Positions 6,519-10,348 of a DNA stretch of 10,348 bases are shown one piece after another (position 1 is the first letter of the stretch; each line of letters starts with the position of its first letter). The stretch is from the NCBI GenBank assembly GCA_905209865.1, contig CAJLUP010000063.1, positions 1-10,348 on the forward strand. Direction: 5' to 3'. Below the pieces are notes generated by a model. The model was not told where the DNA came from. It saw nothing but the letters and a program-made list of their open reading frames with translations, and searched no databases. Source of the stretch: an uncultured Lachnospiraceae bacterium (GTDB taxonomy: Bacteria; Bacillota; Clostridia; Lachnospirales; Lachnospiraceae). Made by a program: the position numbers and the translations under genes.

Positions 6519-8747
6519 CTACCTCCTATTCTCATAAGCACGATATAAAACATATCCTGCCGCAAATGAAAGCGCTCCCCAAAAGATCACGATTTCTGAA
6601 ATAAGTACAAGCCAGTTCCCTTGTAAAATCTGATGCCCGTCCAAAAGACTGTTCAGACTAAGATAATGTACGATCGGAACTCCGCCCCATTCAACGAGCA
6701 GCGGACCGCCGAACAAAAGAAGCGAAAGTATCATCGTCATCGTAGAGTCTTTCAAAACGACGGACAATGCCATCGTACTAAATACAATGACAAACAATGT
6801 CACAAGCTGCATAATCATCAGCATCAAAACGTATCCGAAGATCGAACAATTTATAACCGACTGTCCCGCAAACATCATCGAACGCACCTTTGCGCCCCAA
6901 CATTCCAGCGGATACTCCCCGACAACTTTTAATATCGCCGGAATCTTGACTAAAACAAAGATCACCGCTGTAATTCCGAATGACACGCCAAGCTTTTTTA
7001 AAAATAATTCTTTCCGCCCCCGCTTCGTACTGCGAAGCAGGTTCATAACTTTCAGATCATATTCCGTTCCGAGAACGCCGGATGCGCTGTACACCGCAGC
7101 GATCACACATAAAAGAATCCCGATCAGACGTTCCTTCACCGCCTGATCTCCGAACAAAAGCTGATAGCCTTTTTCATAAACCAACTCCTGTTCATTGACT
7201 CCCTTCGCCTGATTATTTGACATAATGTACATCACCTGACTGTACGCCTCGGAAAATCCTTCGTGAGCATACTTGTTTTCTTCCTTCTTCTGAAGAATCT
7301 CAACGGCAGTCAAATCTGAATTTTCCGGAGTCATAGAATAGATCTCTTCAAATCGTTTGCGTTCCTCATTGAAGTATTCCACTTTTTCTTCTGTCATCTT
7401 TCCCTGCTGATCGGTCATATAAAACTTATAGTATTCTTCCTTGATATCCCTGTATGTCGGAATAGAATTCCCGACAAGAACAGCGCCGTACATGACCGCG
7501 ATACATACCCATATCGTACGGTTTGACAAAAGACATTTCACACTTTCGTAAAAATATAATTTATCCGAAATAAAACCGATCCGGCTGCTGTTTTTTCTCT
7601 CCCTTCTCCATCTTCTCTTTGTTTTGGCACATCGGAAAAACCTCCGCACATTTCCCAAAACAAAAAGAACAAGTACTACCGGAAGAACAATCCGAAATAC
7701 AGTCATCGCATTGACCGGATTGTCAAAAAAGTCTAAATTATGGTATTTAGAAAACAGCGGATACACTTTCATATATTCTGCCGGATTAACGTATTTGAAC
7801 ACGTCCGCATAAGACACTGACGGAAGAAATACAGACAGCATATATTCTGCAATTCCAACCGCTCCGATTCCGATCATTGCGCCGGACGGTGTCTCTGATT
7901 TTTGAGCAATCCATATCATTCCTAATATGATCACATAGCAGACTGCCATCTTGACGATCAGATATAAGAATAAAAACATTCCTACAGACATCATATACGG
8001 ACTTTCATACATCGTAGTTACCGACTGGATCGGACGAGAGAGGTCACCAAAGCCATATTTCTGCCACGCATAAAGATAATCGACACCATAAAAAAGAAGA
8101 ACGAGCAGCGCCGTCACACAAGCCGCCACTGTCAGCTTTGCCCCGATCACAGAGCCTCTTCCGCGATAACAGGATCTCAGCAAAGGATACAGTTTATTTT
8201 TCTTTTCATCCAACACAAGAAAATACACTGTCACTACAAGCATAAAAACGATGCAAAGATCTGTAAATTCTGCTTCTGTGGCAAAGATTACTCCGTCCGA
8301 TACATCACTCTTTAGTTTCAGTCCTTTCAGTTTCTCATACGCATCCGGGGTAATCTGTGCATTCCGATAAGCAAACGTTCCTTCATTCGAGAAAATAGCG
8401 CTGGACATACTCGCGCTTTTTTCCTTGATCTCCTCGAGATATTTGTCGTATCGGTTGACCTGTCTGTACTCCTGAAAGATTTTGTTGTACAACATCTCTT
8501 CTGCATATTCATTCCCCGTATAAACAGGAACTTTCTTTTCCGGAAGCTTCTCGATCCACTCTTTACGCTTTTCTTCCGGCTGAGCCTTCAGATCTGCATA
8601 AATCTGTTTCACCGCTCCTGCATCGTACATCTCCATCTTCATTTTTTCAGACAGCGTCCAAATATTAAAAAGAAAAAACACCGCGCACAAAAACCAAAAA
8701 TAGCGAAATGCACGAAACTTTTTCCATTCATACATTACAGATTTCAT
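6519..8747 (-). CDS. Double-length ABC-2-type transporter permease
   Basis: This is a 742-residue membrane protein, about twice a usual half-permease. It reads as two homologous halves, about 1-390 and 395-742. Each half begins with a short cytoplasmic stretch and one helix (about 15-33 and 411-426), followed by a large charged extracytoplasmic loop (34-162 and 427-540). Next come a helix (164-179 and 540-558) and the cytoplasmic motif LLRSxxRGR (189-197 and 570-578), then further helices: about 205-224, 254-280, 290-308 and 353-366 in the first half, and 586-606, 634-663, 668-686 and 711-735 in the second. A highly basic linker (about 367-388) joins the halves. The ATG at 8747 is chosen because GGAGGGGAGGG precedes it; the in-frame TTG at 8768 is inside or before that site. 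It lies 37 nt after the lipoprotein and 5 nt before the ATPase. The family is clear at fold level, but the substrate is unknown. Confidence 0.88.
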   Translation of the reverse strand: MKSVMYEWKKFRAFRYFWFLCAVFFLFNIWTLSEKMKMEMYDAGAVKQIYADLKAQPEEKRKEWIEKLPEKKVPVYTGNEYAEEMLYNKIFQEYRQVNRYDKYLEEIKEKSASMSSAIFSNEGTFAYRNAQITPDAYEKLKGLKLKSDVSDGVIFATEAEFTDLCIVFMLVVTVYFLVLDEKKNKLYPLLRSCYRGRGSVIGAKLTVAACVTALLVLLFYGVDYLYAWQKYGFGDLSRPIQSVTTMYESPYMMSVGMFLFLYLIVKMAVCYVIILGMIWIAQKSETPSGAMIGIGAVGIAEYMLSVFLPSVSYADVFKYVNPAEYMKVYPLFSKYHNLDFFDNPVNAMTVFRIVLPVVLVLFVLGNVRRFFRCAKTKRRWRRERKNSSRIGFISDKLYFYESVKCLLSNRTIWVCIAVMYGAVLVGNSIPTYRDIKEEYYKFYMTDQQGKMTEEKVEYFNEERKRFEEIYSMTPENSDLTAVEILQKKEENKYAHEGFSEAYSQVMYIMSNNQAKGVNEQELVYEKGYQLLFGDQAVKERLIGILLCVIAAVYSASGVLGTEYDLKVMNLLRSTKRGRKELFLKKLGVSFGITAVIFVLVKIPAILKVVGEYPLECWGAKVRSMMFAGQSVINCSIFGYVLMLMIMQLVTLFVIVFSTMALSVVLKDSTMTMILSLLLFGGPLLVEWGGVPIVHYLSLNSLLDGHQILQGNWLVLISEIVIFWGALSFAAGYVLYRAYENRR
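6521..6527 (-). promoter_or_regulatory. Ribosome binding site of the ABC ATPase, overlapping the permease stop
   Basis: AGGAGGT (6527-6521), a near-perfect anti-16S match, shares its last base with the permease TAG (6521-6519) and stands 7 nt before the ATPase ATG. This supports coupled translation of the permease and ATPase. Confidence 0.85.
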
Positions 8748-8752
8748 CCGAT

Positions 8753-8763
8753 CCCTCCCCTCC
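8753..8763 (-). promoter_or_regulatory. Ribosome binding site that decides the permease start
   Basis: The minus-strand purine run GGAGGGGAGGG (8763-8753) ends 5 nt before the ATG at 8747. A start at the upstream in-frame TTG (8768) would place this site inside the coding sequence and has no site of its own. Confidence 0.8.
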
Positions 8764-8784
8764 GGCAAGGTTATTTTGTTTCTC

Positions 8785-10002
8785 TTACTCTTCAGTTACA
8801 ATATTCCCCGCCGAAGAAACTCTCGGCGTATAAATCACTTTCATCTCACCTGTTTTCCCAAACAGATCTTCTTTCTCAATATAGGCGTCGTACATGAGAA
8901 GATCTCCCTCAATTTCTTTTTCGCCGATATATTTTTCCTGATATGTAAAATAAACTCCGTCTTTCGTTATATCGTTAATTCCACTAAGCCACGCCTGATC
9001 TGTCAAAAGTCGGTCTGACAGTTCCAGATTACTGATCCCTTCCTCATTTTTTACATATAATTCATTTTCCGGAAATGTCCGAAACAAAATGCCTTCATCA
9101 CTTACGCCTTCTACAGTGACTTTTTCAGCGCCAACTTCTTCCGCCTGAACAATTTTTTCATTTTCCTTTGAATCAATATGATAGCAATAGAGAGACTTTC
9201 CTTCATCACCGATATAATAGAAAACCTTCCCATCCTGCGTCACTTCAACACGCTGATAATCAACGGTATTCAACGAGATTTCAGTCAATGTTCCGCTCTT
9301 ATAATCAAATAAGTTATATTGTACTCCGTCATCTTTCACTACAGCACACACTTGATACTCTTTCGTTCCTCCAAGCATAAGAATATGGCTTACATTTTCC
9401 AGCTTTACAATTTCCGTCTGCTCCAACGTATCAAGATTCAGACGATTCAACGAACAATTAAATCCCATTGCCTGTCCGCTTTGTGCCTGTCCTTCTTCCT
9501 GTTCCGCCATGATTTCATTTTGTAATTCACAGTAGGTATAGTACATATTCTCATTTAAAATCACTACCGATTCTAACATATCTCCCGAAGAAAACGTACC
9601 GACTGTTTTCGGATTACTCCCATCCATATGTGAAGCGATCAACTTACCTTCTCGATTATCTACACTCTCGATCCGATATAGTTTCTCTTTATACGGAAAC
9701 ATATACGAAGAAGAACAAACTGCATTGCATGTCGTCTTTTCATCTTCATATACTGATAAATGGCGGCAGTTCGGCTTTCCGCATATCGGTATACTTGTCT
9801 GTGTCTCATAATCCGTAAAATACATCAATCCGGCATGTACCGAAAAACTCCCCTTCTCCGTTTTCGTCAAAATACCGTCTACTTCCATGTAATCAGATTG
9901 AAACTTATCCGATGCGGTAGTTTTCTTTTCCTTTCCGCATCCGATCATTCCAAGGCACAAGATTAATACGATTACAAACGATGTAAAACGTCTTGTTTTC
10001 AT
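8785..10002 (-). CDS. Lipoprotein, probable beta-propeller with Cys/His motif
   Basis: This 405-residue predicted lipoprotein has a signal peptide made of basic MKTRR, a hydrophobic core (8-21) and Cys22 in GMIGC, which would be lipidated and anchored on the outer face of the membrane. After it comes a CGKPNCRH-type motif (Cys74, Cys79, His81) followed by Cys92 and Cys96 in CNAVC. I recall similar Cys-x4-Cys-x-His...Cys motifs in other clostridial lipoproteins, but their function is unknown to me. The rest consists of recurring strands of the form YY-x-G...L-x-I (for example near 103-125 and 235-285), which suggests a WD40/DUF5050-like propeller. A Glu/Gln-rich loop lies around 170-185. The ATG at 10002 has a GGGGGAAGAG site and begins the signal peptide; upstream in-frame starts would add about 20 polar residues before it. 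It sits directly upstream of the permease, so it may be a transporter accessory or an exposed sensor. Substrate and partner are unknown. Confidence 0.82.
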   Translation of the reverse strand: MKTRRFTSFVIVLILCLGMIGCGKEKKTTASDKFQSDYMEVDGILTKTEKGSFSVHAGLMYFTDYETQTSIPICGKPNCRHLSVYEDEKTTCNAVCSSSYMFPYKEKLYRIESVDNREGKLIASHMDGSNPKTVGTFSSGDMLESVVILNENMYYTYCELQNEIMAEQEEGQAQSGQAMGFNCSLNRLNLDTLEQTEIVKLENVSHILMLGGTKEYQVCAVVKDDGVQYNLFDYKSGTLTEISLNTVDYQRVEVTQDGKVFYYIGDEGKSLYCYHIDSKENEKIVQAEEVGAEKVTVEGVSDEGILFRTFPENELYVKNEEGISNLELSDRLLTDQAWLSGINDITKDGVYFTYQEKYIGEKEIEGDLLMYDAYIEKEDLFGKTGEMKVIYTPRVSSAGNIVTEE

Positions 10003-10022
10003 AACGCTCTTCCCCCTAATTA

Positions 10023-10196
10023 CTATTTTTTGTCCTTGTTTAGGATGCTTGCAATACACCAATACAATGCCATAAGTGATACATTAATAAAAAGCGCCAC
10101 TCCTTCGGATATAATACCCATGCGATCTAAAGCAAAAATTATCGTAGCTAAAACAACACAGAAAAATAGAATTACTCCTAATAAATGCTTCTTCAT
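10023..10196 (-). CDS. Small two-helix membrane protein, 57 residues
   Basis: The translation begins MKKHLLGVIL and ends ASILNKDKK. It has two hydrophobic stretches, about 4-23 and 32-52, separated by a short turn with Asp24, Arg25 and Glu31, and a basic tail, so it would be a hairpin with both ends in the cytoplasm. I do not recognise a family. The ATG overlaps the TGA of the preceding tail-like frame (ATGA, 10196-10193). An A/G-rich stretch with AAGGAAGAAGA precedes it at somewhat long spacing. The stop is 20 nt before the lipoprotein start, so it belongs to the same operon. Tiny membrane proteins in such positions often modulate transporters, but that is only inference here. The bounded length, polarity pattern and tight spacing argue for a real gene. 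Confidence 0.65.
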   Translation of the reverse strand: MKKHLLGVILFFCVVLATIIFALDRMGIISEGVALFINVSLMALYWCIASILNKDKK

Positions 10197-10282
10197 GATT
10201 TGTCATCTTCTTCCTTTTCATCCAATGGATAACCTAAATCTGTCAACTTAGGTTCAATAAATACTTTTATATTATTCTCCGA
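10193..10282 (-). pseudogene. Degenerate copy of the upstream gene's C-terminal tail
   Basis: This frame is open after a TGA at 10285-10283 and ends at TGA 10195-10193, but it has no convincing start codon or ribosome site. Its last 24 residues run from KVFIEPKLTD to EEDDKS. They align without gaps with the 24 visible residues of the gene before it: K..(V/I)E.K.T..G.PLDE is shared, and the distance from Lys to stop is the same. The copies are offset by exactly 79 nt, which puts them in different frames. Many differences are synonymous (AAG/AAA, ACG/ACA, CCG/CCA, CTG/TTG, GAG/GAA), which suggests that both were once under selection as protein. Most likely it is the 3' remnant of a diverged paralogue whose body was lost. 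A short translated leader for the following small gene is the alternative. Confidence 0.45.
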
Positions 10283-10348
10283 TCACATTTCCATCCTCAT
10301 CCAGCGGTTTTCCCCCACCCGTAAATTTTGTTTCAACGAGTGTCTTTA
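10272..10348 (-). CDS. C-terminal tail of an unidentified protein, cut by window edge
   Basis: Only 24 residues are visible, from KTLVETKFTG to DGNVIGE, then TAA at 10274-10272. The frame is open to the window edge. The tail resembles the degenerate copy that follows it. It also resembles, more weakly, the end of the complete lipoprotein (KVIYTPRVSSAG), so the gene is probably another lipoprotein of the same group at the head of this operon. Codon use and spacing fit a real coding end, but the fragment is too short to name. Confidence 0.5.
   Translation of the reverse strand, partial: KTLVETKFTGGGKPLDEDGNVIGE

Noticed and set aside
6787..7146. 119-codon open frame on the + strand antisense to the permease
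   Set aside because: Its composition is that of the reverse complement of the permease, it has no ribosome site, and the encoded sequence has no recognisable fold. The same applies to other long antisense frames, for example 4568-4915 and 835-1128.
10003..10062. Twenty-residue upstream extension of the lipoprotein
   Set aside because: It would overlap the small membrane protein gene and bury the signal peptide behind polar residues; the ATG at 10002 has its own purine-rich site.
10241..10246. Perfect TTGACA -35 box on the minus strand upstream of the small membrane protein
   Set aside because: At 16-18 nt spacing the sequence is GGATGA-like, with no usable -10 box, and the hexamer lies within the relic frame.

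Overview
The window looks like a chromosomal segment of a low-to-moderate G+C gut-type Firmicute, most likely a Lachnospiraceae member. The basis is a single-chain bacterial glycyl-tRNA synthetase, tandem YhgE/Pip membrane proteins, strong AGGAGG-type ribosome binding sites, and a lipoprotein with a Cys/His motif of the kind I recall from Clostridia. The taxonomy is inference. I saw no insertion sequence, phage gene, tRNA, rRNA or CRISPR array.

Layout. Positions 1-3571 (+ strand) hold two adjacent YhgE/Pip-family envelope proteins; the first is cut by the left edge and the second is complete. They are 2 nt apart and end at a strong hairpin (3576-3614) that has A and T tracts on both sides and can terminate transcription from both directions. 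Facing it on the minus strand is a short operon: glycyl-tRNA synthetase (5485 to 4085), then a PaaI-type hotdog thioesterase (4066 to 3668). It is driven by a near-consensus promoter at 5552-5524.

Positions 5629-10348 (minus strand) hold one tightly packed gene train. In transcription order it has the tail of an unidentified protein cut by the right edge (10348-10272), a degenerate second copy of that tail (10282-10193), a 57-residue two-helix membrane protein (10196-10023), a lipoprotein with a probable beta-propeller fold (10002-8785), a duplicated 12-helix ABC-2-type permease (8747-6519) and its ABC ATPase (6513-5629). No clear terminator separates the ATPase from the glyQS promoter.

How the genes fit together. 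The ATPase and the double-length permease should make an ABC transporter in which one permease chain replaces the usual pair. The lipoprotein, and perhaps the tiny membrane protein, are plausible extracytoplasmic or membrane partners. The substrate cannot be read from the sequence. The tandem tails at the right edge suggest that this operon has carried more lipoprotein-like paralogues and lost one. The YhgE pair probably acts as a hetero-oligomer in the envelope. The glyQS-thioesterase unit is housekeeping.
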